From the NCBI GenBank assembly GCA_040255445.1, contig JBDZUZ010000010.1, positions 1-51,812 of the forward strand: a DNA stretch of 51,812 nt. The letters run 5' to 3'. This stretch comes from JBDZUZ01 sp040255445. Its GTDB lineage: Bacteria > Planctomycetota > Phycisphaerae > Phycisphaerales > UBA1924. The notes below the pieces were generated by a model that did no database searches, was not told the DNA's origin, and worked only from the letters and a program-made list of their open reading frames with translations. Below are positions 8,717 through 16,896 of this stretch, piece by piece (the first letter of the stretch is position 1; every line of letters starts with the position of its first letter). The translations under genes and the position numbers were made by a program.

Positions 8717-10807
8717 TCAGTTCTGATCCTTGCGGAAGAGGTCAACACCGATGTCCTTGTCCTGGAGGTCGGTGTCGATCCGCAGGTTGGGGATGTCGTC
8801 GCTGGTGATGTAGACGCGGGCGTCCTTCATCGCGAACTTCATGGCGTCGAAGTAGAGGTTGGCGCGGTAGAGGTTTGGCGCGGCATTGAAGAGGGCGAGC
8901 TGGCCCTCGTAGCGGGCGGCGCGGCCGCGGAGGCCCATGTGCCGCTCCCACCGCTCCGCACTGGCCTGCGCCAGCAGGCTCGCGGCCGAGCCGCCGGCCT
9001 GCTCGAGCAGCTTCTGGATGTTGAACTCCTGCTCGGCGATGTCCTCGGCCGGGGCGGCGTTGTTCTGCATCTCCTCGAGCCGGTCGAGTTCGGAGACGAT
9101 CTGACGGGCGAGGCTGATGTCCCCCACCGCCGTCGTCAGCGTCTTGATCGCCTCGGCGTTGGCCGCGCTGAGCTTGGCCTCGCGGCGTTGGTCGGCCTGC
9201 ACCACCTGCTCGAAGCTTTTGGCCGTCTCGCGGGGCGGGTGCACACCGGCTATACCGACGAACAGGACTTCCACACCGGCCGAGCGGGTCTCGCCCTCGC
9301 CCGCGGGGAGGTTGTCGAACGCGTTCTGGATCCGCTCGCGGAGGTCCTCTGAGATCGCGCGGCGCTCGCCGCCGAGCACCTCGCTGAGCTGCTGCGTGCG
9401 GAAGAAGTGGAGCAGTTCGCGCTGCGCCACCCGCTTGAGCAGCTCGTCACGCTCGCGGGGCGGTGCGAGGCTGTCGAAGTCCTCGACATCCTTCACCGAG
9501 TACTGCAGCGGGATCTCGACCGAGACCATCGCGATATCGAGCGCGGTATCGCCGCCGCCCTGTTCGCCCAGGCGGACGTACTGGAAGACCTCCTCGCCGA
9601 CGTGCTCGTTGGTCCAGAGGATCTCGGTGGTCGCGGGCGGGGCGCTGCCCAGCTGCAGCGTGCGGACGCCGGTCGCGGTGAGGTCGGTGATCTGGTAGCG
9701 GCCCTGCTTGTCGCGGGTCATGTACTCGGGGATCTGCAGCGTCTGGAAAGGCCAGGGGAGCTTGAAGTGCGCGCCCGGGGGGACGTCCTCGCGGACGATC
9801 TTGCCGAACTGCAGGATCATGCCGCGCTGGTGCGGCTGCACGACTGCGATCGAGGAGAGCAGCCACACCACCAGCACGCCGATCAGCAGCAGCCCGCCGA
9901 TCCAGCGGCTGAGCAGCTGGTAGAACCAGCCGGAGGTGACGTCGAAGCCCAGCTGGTAGTTGATCGCATCCGAGACCGACTGCGCAATGCGGTCGGGCGC
10001 CGCGGCGAACCCGAGCAGGCGGGATTCGAACGCGGGGTGCGGGATCTCGCCCGGCCGGCGCGGCCGGTAGATGCCCATCAGGAAGTTGATGAAGATCTCG
10101 ACGCCGATCACGGCGAGGATCGATGCGAACACGATCGGCAGCACGCGGACGAGCCAGTCGGGCCCGAGCGTGCGGTCGATGAAGTGGGCGAGGGCGAGCA
10201 AGAAGCCCAGCAGCGCGGAGCCGACGGCGACGGCGGCGCCGGCGCGGAGGTTGGCCCACACCTCCTGCTTGGCCATGCCCGCGGTGTAGCGGGCGTAAAT
10301 GAATCCGACAACCGCGACCGTCAGACCAATACCCAGGGCCCACAGGCCCTGCGCGGTGGGCTCGGCGGGTGTAGCGGAAACGGCGATGACCTCGGCGTCG
10401 AGCATGGCCTCGCGGGCGGCGAAGAACCGCCAGAGGCCCAGACCAAGCAGGAGCCCGCCGATCAGCAGGCTCATGATCGGGAAGAAGAACTTGTACAGCC
10501 CGGCCAGCCGCTTGGCGGCGGGGCGGAAGTCTTGGTCCTGACCCTCGAATACCGACGGCGCGCCACCGGCCGCGAGAGCCTCGGACTCGAGCGCTTCGAT
10601 CCGCTCGCGCCGATGCTGGTCGTAGACGATCGTGAGCGCGAGCCAGACCAGCACCCCGGTCCACATGAACGCCGCGGCGGTCCAGCCGGCCGAGTCCTGC
10701 GCCCGCACGGAGTAGATCAGCACCACCGACGCGAGCACCGCCTGGAGCACCAGCCCCCGGATACTCGCGCTGACGGCACTGCGGTACGACTGAAGATCGT
10801 TCTTCAT
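8717..10807 (-). CDS. Polytopic SPFH protein, HflK-like with N-terminal multi-TM domain
   Basis: First gene of the operon, 696 aa. The N-terminal half has about six membrane helices (near residues 15-32, 42-62, 105-130, 152-170, 190-212 and 220-245); the seventh (about 308-328) leads into a canonical HflK SPFH domain: VVQPHQRGMILQFGKIV, VPPGAHFKLPWPFQTLQIP. A helical region with ERVAQ/RDELLKR and ARQIVSELDRLEEM motifs follows. Ordinary HflK has only one membrane helix and about 400 residues, so the extra polytopic module is unusual. AGGAAC precedes the ATG. It is read divergently from the second ABC permease across a 465-bp gap. I infer it anchors the membrane complex; its substrate or client is unknown. 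Confidence 0.86.
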   Translation of the reverse strand: MKNDLQSYRSAVSASIRGLVLQAVLASVVLIYSVRAQDSAGWTAAAFMWTGVLVWLALTIVYDQHRRERIEALESEALAAGGAPSVFEGQDQDFRPAAKRLAGLYKFFFPIMSLLIGGLLLGLGLWRFFAAREAMLDAEVIAVSATPAEPTAQGLWALGIGLTVAVVGFIYARYTAGMAKQEVWANLRAGAAVAVGSALLGFLLALAHFIDRTLGPDWLVRVLPIVFASILAVIGVEIFINFLMGIYRPRRPGEIPHPAFESRLLGFAAAPDRIAQSVSDAINYQLGFDVTSGWFYQLLSRWIGGLLLIGVLVVWLLSSIAVVQPHQRGMILQFGKIVREDVPPGAHFKLPWPFQTLQIPEYMTRDKQGRYQITDLTATGVRTLQLGSAPPATTEILWTNEHVGEEVFQYVRLGEQGGGDTALDIAMVSVEIPLQYSVKDVEDFDSLAPPRERDELLKRVAQRELLHFFRTQQLSEVLGGERRAISEDLRERIQNAFDNLPAGEGETRSAGVEVLFVGIAGVHPPRETAKSFEQVVQADQRREAKLSAANAEAIKTLTTAVGDISLARQIVSELDRLEEMQNNAAPAEDIAEQEFNIQKLLEQAGGSAASLLAQASAERWERHMGLRGRAARYEGQLALFNAAPNLYRANLYFDAMKFAMKDARVYITSDDIPNLRIDTDLQDKDIGVDLFRKDQN

Positions 10808-11272
10808 CCGAGTTCCTGCATCCCTGGCCTATCGATGCGGCCGCCCGCCGTGCACGCCGGGCCGCCCAGACCGATCACGCTGACTACCGCCCGACATGAT
10901 CCGCCAGAACGGCGGACCGTTCTACACCAGACGCGGCCGGACGGTTCCGGCCTCCGACCCGGCTGCCCCACCAAAGAAGCGTGGGCACGCACCCGGGGCG
11001 AGGGGCCGTATTGTGACCAGATCGGCCGAGTCTTTCCACCGACACGGCCGACCGGACCTCTCCCGCCCCGCCCGCCCGAAGGCGACGCGTTGAAGTACGC
11101 CCCGCGCGAACCTATGTTCGTGCCCGTCGAACAATGACACACGGCCCGTTCGGGCCCGCTCACCGCAGCCAACAGGTCCCGCAACCGACAGCCTCCGCGG
11201 CCAATACAGCAGGGCGCCGATCACACGATCTCGCTCCGCACCACGACGCACCCGACGGCCACACCTATCTAA
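10808..11272. other. Divergent intergenic region between SPFH/ABC operon and second permease
   Basis: No convincing gene in 465 bp. Frames open here have arginine/proline/glycine-rich translations typical of noncoding GC-rich DNA. It must hold the promoters for both directions. Two dyads are visible: a 7-bp one at 10906-10923 (AGAACGG/CCGTTCT, 4-nt spacer) and GGCCCG-TT-CGGGCC at 11143-11156. A TATGTT at 11114-11119 could be a -10 box for the rightward gene, with weak support. The ATG at 11273 has no Shine-Dalgarno sequence ahead of it. Confidence 0.5.
10906..10923. promoter_or_regulatory. 7-bp inverted repeat, possible operator
   Basis: AGAACGG and CCGTTCT form a perfect 7-bp dyad separated by CGGA, about 100 bp upstream of the SPFH/ABC operon start, in the shared divergent control region. 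It could bind a dimeric regulator or form a hairpin in a leader RNA. Short dyads arise often by chance in GC-rich DNA, so confidence is low. Confidence 0.25.
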
Positions 11273-12634
11273 ATGGTCACCACCACCCTCCCCATCGCCC
11301 GGAATGCCTTCGTCGAGAGCATCCGGCAGCCCATCGTCCTGCTGCTGGTCCTCGCCAGCGGCCTGCTCCAGGTGTTCAACACCTGGAACACCGGCTTCAG
11401 CATGGGCCTGAGCGACTCGGGCGAGGTCTCGGGCGACAACAAACTGCTGCTCGATGTCGGCCTCGCCACGATCTTCGTGATCGGCGCACTTCTTGCCGGG
11501 TTCGTCGCCACCGCGGTCATGAGCCGCGAGATCGAGAACAAGACCGTGCTGACGGTGGTCAGCAAGCCGGTGTCCCGCTCCTGGCTGGTCCTGGGCAAGT
11601 TCCTGGGCGTCTCGGGCGCGATCATCGCCGCGACGGTGGTGATGCTGGTGTTCCTGCTCATGGCGATCCGCCACGAGGTGATGAGCACCGCGGCGGACGA
11701 TGTCGACGGTCCAGTACTGGCGTTTTCCCTTGGGGCGGTCTTCATCGCCTTGTCGCTCGCGGCGTGGACCAACTTCTTCTACGGCTGGAACTTCCCGCAG
11801 ACGGCCCTGCTGCTGCTCGTGCCGCTGTCGGTGGTGGCGTACATCGCGGTGCTGCTGATCGACAAGCACTGGAAGCTGCAGGCACCGACCAACGACCTCA
11901 AGCCGCAGATCATGCTGGCGTGTCTGTGCCTGGGGCTGGCGGTGCTGGTGCTGACGGCGGTCGCGACCGCCGCGTCCACCCGTTTGGGGCAGGTCGCGAC
12001 GATCCTGATCTGCGTTGGCGTGTTCGTGGCCTCGCTGCTCTCGAATTTCTTCGTCGGCCGGCATGTCTTCAACAACGACATCATCGGGACGATCCGAGAG
12101 GCGACCGCCGAGGACCGCACCACCGACCGGTTCGACGAACCGGGCCGGACGTACAACATCGTGCTCGAGCAGGCCCCGCGGGAACGGATCCGCGCCGGCG
12201 ACCCCTTCTACTACAGCCGGTCCCCAAACGGCTTCCCGATGGAGAACGACGCCTCGGCGCGGTTCGTCGGGCCGACCGAGGACCCCATCAGCATCCGCCG
12301 GGACGAGCCGGGGATCGTCGTGACACAGGTCCTGACCCCCTCGGCGGATGAGTTCACCGTCCGGCAGATCGGTCGGGACCAGGCGGTCGCCATCACGCGG
12401 CCGCCGCAGCGGGGAGACTACGTCTTCCTGACCCGGACCAGCATCAATTACGTGGCGATGGCGGCCTGGGGAGTCGTGCCCAACCTCCACTTCTTCTGGA
12501 TGCTCGATGCGATCACCCAGAACCGGCCGATCCCGCCGGGGTATGTCGGGATGCTGACGCTGTACGCCCTGTGCCACATCGCGGCGTTTCTGGCCCTGGC
12601 GGTCATGCTGTTTGAAGAGCGGGACGTGGGCTGA
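11273..12634 (+). CDS. ABC-2 type transporter permease (second, divergent)
   Basis: A 453-aa membrane protein with helices near residues 18-38, 65-90, 110-135, 150-170, 180-205, 215-240, 245-270 and 425-448. The segment NKTVLTVVSKPVSRSWLVLG followed by KFLGV is the ABC-2 permease coupling motif and parallels TMTKPVAAWQYLLGKWLGV in the minus-strand permease. Residues about 285-385 (RTYNIVLEQAPRERIRAGDP and onward) form a soluble domain probably outside the membrane, as in GldF/GldG-type subunits. No ATPase is adjacent on this strand, so it may share the ATPase at 4769-6142. The start ATG lacks an SD site; TATCTA directly precedes it. Co-oriented with the small protein at 12767. Confidence 0.85.
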   Translation: MVTTTLPIARNAFVESIRQPIVLLLVLASGLLQVFNTWNTGFSMGLSDSGEVSGDNKLLLDVGLATIFVIGALLAGFVATAVMSREIENKTVLTVVSKPVSRSWLVLGKFLGVSGAIIAATVVMLVFLLMAIRHEVMSTAADDVDGPVLAFSLGAVFIALSLAAWTNFFYGWNFPQTALLLLVPLSVVAYIAVLLIDKHWKLQAPTNDLKPQIMLACLCLGLAVLVLTAVATAASTRLGQVATILICVGVFVASLLSNFFVGRHVFNNDIIGTIREATAEDRTTDRFDEPGRTYNIVLEQAPRERIRAGDPFYYSRSPNGFPMENDASARFVGPTEDPISIRRDEPGIVVTQVLTPSADEFTVRQIGRDQAVAITRPPQRGDYVFLTRTSINYVAMAAWGVVPNLHFFWMLDAITQNRPIPPGYVGMLTLYALCHIAAFLALAVMLFEERDVG

Positions 12635-12766
12635 CGCGGCAGGGGTCGACCGGGGCCTTCGCCGACAGACTCGAACACGGGCGGTCCCGGGGCCCTACCA
12701 TACAACGAGCGGGGAGCGTGACTTTCCCCCGGAATCACTCAGGAACTGTGCAGAGGGACCTTCATC

Positions 12767-13054
12767 ATGGCCAGAAGCTCACTCGCTGAATCGGCGGAAT
12801 CGAACACGGTGTCGACCAGCGGCGGCGGCGCCGGCATGGAGCCCAAGCGGATCGCGATCATCGCGGTCTGTGTCGTCGCGATTCTCGGCTCGGTCGGGTT
12901 TGTCCTGTACAACATGGGAATCATCGGAGGCGCCGAGGCGCCGACCACCCCGACCTACTACGAGACGCTGACGCCCGAGCAGAAGGCGGAGATCGAGAAG
13001 GATGAGAAGCGGCGCGAGCAGCTCGAGAAGATCTACCCGCCCTCGGGCGCCTGA
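12767..13054 (+). CDS. Small single-helix membrane protein, unknown
   Basis: A 95-aa protein: a Ser/Gly-rich N-terminus (about 25 residues), one membrane helix (RIAIIAVCVVAILGSVGFVL, about 27-46), then a short acidic coiled coil (LTPEQKAEIEKDEKRREQLE) ending in YPPSGA. The GAGGG site 9 nt before the ATG supports this start, and TACCAT at 12697-12702 could be the -10 box of its own promoter. It follows the ABC permease by 132 bp and ends at a strong terminator. No family recognised; size and layout suggest an accessory subunit or a membrane tether. The function is not assignable from sequence. Confidence 0.7.
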   Translation: MARSSLAESAESNTVSTSGGGAGMEPKRIAIIAVCVVAILGSVGFVLYNMGIIGGAEAPTTPTYYETLTPEQKAEIEKDEKRREQLEKIYPPSGA

Positions 13055-13092
13055 TCGGTCCGCCTGATCCTCGCCAAACGATTCGATAATGA

Positions 13093-13124
13093 AAAAGGGC
13101 CGCCCTTCCGAGGGCGGCCCTTTT
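13093..13124. terminator. Strong bidirectional intrinsic terminator
   Basis: A 14-bp perfect stem (AAAAGGGCCGCCCT / AGGGCGGCCCTTTT) with TCCG tetraloop, flanked by A and T runs. It lies between the convergent genes ending at 13054 and 13149 and can serve both. Confidence 0.93.
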
Positions 13125-13148
13125 CTCTTTCTGCGCACTGCCGGGAGA

Positions 13149-13538
13149 TCAGCGGCCGAGCAGGATCCGGACGTGGCTGATGGTGCGGGGGCGGACGGTG
13201 GTCGCGGCTTGGCCGCGACCGACGCCATCCTTCGCAGCGCGGACGATGTAGCGACCCGGGCGGACGTCCTCAAAGCGGAACTGGCCGCGGTCGTTGGTGC
13301 GGGTGCGGGCGGTGGGGCGATCGCTGGCGTTCTGACCCAGCGTGACGATGGCGTCGCCAACGGGGGCGGCGCGGCCGTCATCGCCACGGGCAAACACGCC
13401 GCCGGCGATGCCGCCGGGAAGCGGGTGGCGCGGGCCATCGGGGCGGGGGCCGGTGGGGCCCGGGCCGGCGATCGCCGTCGCCATGAGAGCGGTGCCGAGG
13501 CCGAGGGCCACGATCGCGCCAATCTTTGCAAACTTCAT
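13149..13538 (-). CDS. Secreted protein with carboxypeptidase-regulatory-like (Ig-fold) domain
   Basis: A 129-aa protein with an N-terminal signal peptide (about residues 1-24, cleavage probably after ATAIA). After a Pro/Gly-rich linker comes a single beta-sandwich of the carboxypeptidase regulatory-like type: DAIVTLGQ, then ARTRTNDRGQFRFEDVRPGR and YIVRAAKDGVGRG. The pattern T(N/D)x(G)xFxFxxVxPGxYxVxA is diagnostic. Such domains are binding or structural modules on exported proteins; there is no catalytic site. GGAG precedes the ATG. Single-gene unit ending at the terminator shared with the opposite strand. Ligand unknown. Confidence 0.8.
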   Translation of the reverse strand: MKFAKIGAIVALGLGTALMATAIAGPGPTGPRPDGPRHPLPGGIAGGVFARGDDGRAAPVGDAIVTLGQNASDRPTARTRTNDRGQFRFEDVRPGRYIVRAAKDGVGRGQAATTVRPRTISHVRILLGR

Positions 13539-13714
13539 GGTTTCAACTCCTCATTGACCCGGTCTGACCGAAGGCCAGGGCACGGTGGGTCGGAATCGCT
13601 CCGTGCCGCGGCGGATCCAACCCCGGACCGCCGCACGCCGCGGGGGCCACGCAGAACGCGCACCCTCGGGCACCGAACCAACAAACGACTGGGACGCGGG
13701 TCTATTGCCCGCGA

Positions 13715-14563
13715 TCAAGAACGACGGCGGCGACCCGTTGCCGCGGCGAGGCCGAGGGCCATCGCCGGAGCGGCGCCGGGCGCCGGAATCACGGTATCAA
13801 GGTAATCGGTGAGGACCCGGAGCGAAATCTCCGTGGCCTGCATCGCCCCGGGGAGCGGGGTGCTGATGCCGACGTGGATGTGTCCCCCGGCGATGCACCA
13901 GGCGGGATCACTGGGGTCCGAGTGCAGATTGGCGTACCACGAGCTGTGGTAGCCGGTGAATTCGGAGACGAAGTTGCCGCCGTAGGAGGAGCTGGTGTCG
14001 ATGAACGCGCCGAAGCCGACGCCCGCGGCGTTGACCGCATCGCGGATGGCCTCCATCGGCAGGGACGAGCGGCGCTCCTGGAAGTCGGGCTCGCTGGCGA
14101 TGGGCAGATCGGTGGTCGGGCGGGTGGGCGCGAGGTAGTCGGGGCTCCAGTTATTGAGCGGGAGCTTGCGGTGGCGGGACTCGATCTCCCAGTTGGCGCC
14201 CGAGCGACCGCGGCTGAAGGTGATGATGGCGATGGGCTTGAGTTCGGCCGTAACGCGCCAGAAGTCCGCCGAGGCGGCCTGGTAATCAACCTGGAAATCG
14301 CCGGTGCCCCGGGGGTTCTGGCTTGTGCCGCCGGGGAACTCGGGGAAGTACGAGTGGATGTCGTACCCGCGGCCTTCCCAGTTGGCCCCCTGCCAGCCGC
14401 CGGGGTTCTGAGTCGGGCTTTGGCTGAAAGGACGCAGCATCTCGTTGGTGGGCGGCCAGTAGCCGGTGATCAGGATGTTGCGGCTGATGTCGGCCATGGC
14501 TGGTGCAGAGATCGCGGTCGCGACGAGAGCGGCGGCGGCCGCGGCGGGCAGGGAACGCATCAT
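13715..14563 (-). CDS. Secreted pyroglutamyl-peptidase-I-like protein with PAP-CTERM tail; Cys replaced by Ser
   Basis: A 282-aa protein. I start it at the first ATG of an ATG-ATG pair (GAGGACC site ahead), giving a signal peptide to about residue 24 (SAPAMA). The body follows peptidase family C15: NILITGYWPPTNEM at the N-terminus, ELKPIAIITFSRGRSGANWE with a Glu in the expected place, LNNW and LPI, then GGNFVSEFTGYHSSWY and AGGHIHVG matching the family's catalytic Cys and His segments. The position of the nucleophilic Cys (AGTYVCN in the family) is Ser200 here. The C-terminus (IPAPGA, hydrophobic stretch, RRRRS) is a PEP-CTERM-like sorting tail. It is thus an exported, surface-sorted C15 homolog that is either inactive or uses Ser. 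The homology call is by eye from motif order. Confidence 0.68.
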   Translation of the reverse strand: MMRSLPAAAAAALVATAISAPAMADISRNILITGYWPPTNEMLRPFSQSPTQNPGGWQGANWEGRGYDIHSYFPEFPGGTSQNPRGTGDFQVDYQAASADFWRVTAELKPIAIITFSRGRSGANWEIESRHRKLPLNNWSPDYLAPTRPTTDLPIASEPDFQERRSSLPMEAIRDAVNAAGVGFGAFIDTSSSYGGNFVSEFTGYHSSWYANLHSDPSDPAWCIAGGHIHVGISTPLPGAMQATEISLRVLTDYLDTVIPAPGAAPAMALGLAAATGRRRRS

Positions 14564-14946
14564 GCTGGTCCTCGGTCGGAGGGAAAAGTCGGGGAGGCTG
14601 GCACGCCGCACGGGCTGGGGTGTGCCCGGGCTCGCGGTGACAACGATGGGGCGATCGCCGACCGGACAGACCCGGCCTGCGGGGCGAACGCTCCCAAGGT
14701 ATTCGAATCAGGTCACTTCGCCAAGAGCGATTGTGGGCTGCGATTGATCGCGGCCGATCCGTGGTTGAGCCGGAGCGGTGAGAACACCGGGCGGCGCGAT
14801 GGTTCTCGGACCCGCAACAACCCGAGTTCGGGGCCCACAACCGGGTGGATTATTCAACAGCCCGCGATCAACGCTCGATGAATCGGCACCGGCGCCCGGA
14901 TGCGCCGCTCATGGCCGGATCTGCACCGAGAGGGGTGGGCACCTTC
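14564..14946. other. Divergent intergenic region
   Basis: Control region between the C15-like gene and the HDOD-GGDEF gene. No separate gene is supported. TATTCA at 14851-14856 could be a -10 box for the rightward gene. Codons for alternative HDOD-gene starts (GTG 14845, ATG 14878, ATG 14911) lie in this stretch, so its right border depends on the start chosen. Confidence 0.4.
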
Positions 14947-16860
14947 GTGGGCACAATTGTCAATCGTCTCAGCATCGAACGGGTGCTCGCGTGCCCGTCG
15001 CTACCGAGTCTTCCGAGCGTCGCAGCGCAGGTCATCGAGCTGACCCGCGGCGACAACGTCTCGGCGATCCAGATCGCCAAGATCGTTCAGCACGACCCCG
15101 CGTTGTCGGGGAAGGTGCTCAAGACCGTCAACTCGTCGTACTACGGGCTGGCGACCCCTTGCCCGAGCCTGGGGCGCGCGGTCACGCTGCTGGGCCTGAA
15201 CACGGTCAAGTCGATCGTGCTGGGCTTCAGCCTGGTGGACGGCGCACGCTCGATCAAGGGCGGCGCGGGCCTGGACCCCAAGGCGCACTGGCGACGGGCG
15301 ATCTACACCGCCGCGGCATCCCGTTCGCTGGCGCAAGCGTGCGGCAAGTGCGAGGCGGAGGAAGCTTTCCTAGGCGCGTTGATGCAGGACCTTGGAGCGC
15401 TGGCGATCTACTGCACCGACGCCGCGGTCGCGGAACAGGTCAACGCCGCGTGCGGTGGTGATCACGCCAAGCAGGCCGAAGCGGAGCGGGACATCCTCGG
15501 GTTCGATCATGGCGCGGTCGGCGGCGCGCTCGCGGAGCGGTGGCGACTGCCCGCACAGCTGGGCGATGCGATCGCGCAGCACCACAACGCTTCCCCATCG
15601 GGCCCGCACGCGGACCTGGTCCGCGCCGTGCATGTCGCGGGGCTGGTGGCCGAGGTGTGCGCCCCTGATCACAAGGGAGGCGGTATCGGGGAGATCGAGC
15701 GGCTGGGACGAGAATGGCTGGGGCTGGATCGGGAGATGGTTCGCTCTGTCGTCGAACGAGTCGGGCGCGATGCGCAGGAGCTGGCTCGCTCGCTCGACCT
15801 CGACACAGGAGCCCCGCCGGACACCTCGGCGATCCTCGCCGCGGCGCACGCGGAACTCACGCGCTGCAACGAGCGGATGCAGATCGAGGCGACACAACTG
15901 AAGCGCCGCGAGACCGAGCTCACGAAGGCATCGATCACCGACGGTCTGACGGCGGCTTTCAATCGCGCCCACTTCGAGACCGAGTTGCAGGCACTCACCA
16001 CCGCGATCGAGCAAGGCGACGGGGCGGAGTTTTCGGTGATCTTCGTCGATGCCGATCACTTCAAGCGCATCAACGACCGGATGGGCCACGCCGCGGGCGA
16101 CATCGTGCTGCGGGAGATCTCGCGGCGACTCCAGAAGGCCGTAGGACGGAGCGGGCAGGTGTTCCGGTACGGCGGCGAGGAGTTCGTCGTGCTGCTCCGG
16201 CGGATCGGCTCTATGCAGGCCGCGCGGATCGCCGAACTGCTGCGACGCTCGATCGAGTCCGATGCGGTCGATGTCTCGACCACAGTCGGATCGCCTTTGA
16301 TGTGTCCGGTGACGGTGAGCGTCGGTGTTGCCAGCGGCGCCGGGACGGGTGCCGATCCGAAGGGCGTCGTCGCCGCAGCGGATGCCGCCGTCTACCGCGC
16401 GAAGCGGGCGGGGCGGAACCGCGCCTGCGTCGACGGCGATGATGTCGCCGAGGCAGAACCGGAGGGGCGCACGGTCCTGATCATCGAAGATGACGCCCTC
16501 GCGTCTAAGCTCATGGCGGTGCTGTTTGGGCGCCGGCGCGAACTGCGCACGCTCTTCGCCACGACCGGCGATGAGGCGATGGCGATGATGCGCGACACAA
16601 CGCAGGCGATCGATCTGGTGGTGTGCGATCTGAACCTGCCCGGTCTGAGCGGGATAGACCTGGTGCGGGCGATCACCTCGGCGCGGCGGCCGACGCCGCC
16701 GGTGGTGGTCGTGTCCGCGACCTCCGACAACGCGACGCGCGACGCCGCGATGGCCGCGGGAGCCGCGGACTTCATTCCCAAGGGCGAGTTCAGCAACGCG
16801 ATCGACAAGACGCTCGATCGGATCGTCGCACGCTCAGCGCACACGAACGCGGCGGCCTGA
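14947..16860 (+). CDS. HDOD-GGDEF-receiver signalling protein
   Basis: A 637-aa three-domain regulator. Residues about 10-215 are an HDOD domain (LPSLPSVAAQVIELT, IVQHDPALSGKVLKTVNS, GLNTVKSIVLGFSL). Residues about 325-480 are a diguanylate cyclase domain with an intact active loop (RYGGEEF at about 405-411; ITDGLTAAFNR and FVDADHFKRIND ahead). Residues about 508-625 are a response-regulator receiver with acidic pair EDD, phospho-acceptor Asp in VVCDLNLPG and Lys in IPKGEF. Predicted to make c-di-GMP under phosphorelay control. A C-terminal receiver is the reverse of the common REC-GGDEF order. I chose GTG 14947 because GAGAGGGGTGGG lies 7 nt ahead and it starts just before HDOD; GTG 14845, ATG 14878 and ATG 14911 are alternatives without SD. 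Confidence 0.92.
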   Translation: MGTIVNRLSIERVLACPSLPSLPSVAAQVIELTRGDNVSAIQIAKIVQHDPALSGKVLKTVNSSYYGLATPCPSLGRAVTLLGLNTVKSIVLGFSLVDGARSIKGGAGLDPKAHWRRAIYTAAASRSLAQACGKCEAEEAFLGALMQDLGALAIYCTDAAVAEQVNAACGGDHAKQAEAERDILGFDHGAVGGALAERWRLPAQLGDAIAQHHNASPSGPHADLVRAVHVAGLVAEVCAPDHKGGGIGEIERLGREWLGLDREMVRSVVERVGRDAQELARSLDLDTGAPPDTSAILAAAHAELTRCNERMQIEATQLKRRETELTKASITDGLTAAFNRAHFETELQALTTAIEQGDGAEFSVIFVDADHFKRINDRMGHAAGDIVLREISRRLQKAVGRSGQVFRYGGEEFVVLLRRIGSMQAARIAELLRRSIESDAVDVSTTVGSPLMCPVTVSVGVASGAGTGADPKGVVAAADAAVYRAKRAGRNRACVDGDDVAEAEPEGRTVLIIEDDALASKLMAVLFGRRRELRTLFATTGDEAMAMMRDTTQAIDLVVCDLNLPGLSGIDLVRAITSARRPTPPVVVVSATSDNATRDAAMAAGAADFIPKGEFSNAIDKTLDRIVARSAHTNAAA

Positions 16861-16896
16861 GGTGGATCGGCGCGATTGCCGCCAGCCTGGTGCCGG

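Noticed and set aside
5976..11137. Two long + strand frames (633 and 576 codons) opposite the SPFH genes
   Set aside because: Shadows of well-supported SPFH proteins; no motif, biased composition.
10804..11184. A 126-codon frame ending in an ATGA overlap with the 696-aa SPFH gene
   Set aside because: Overlap looks tempting as a leader gene, but the translation is Gly/Arg/Pro/Ser-rich and has no SD or family resemblance.
14845..14946. Longer N-terminus of the HDOD-GGDEF protein
   Set aside because: Codons here are possible, but GTG 14845, ATG 14878 and ATG 14911 lack an SD while GTG 14947 has a strong one at the domain border; kept as an alternative only.
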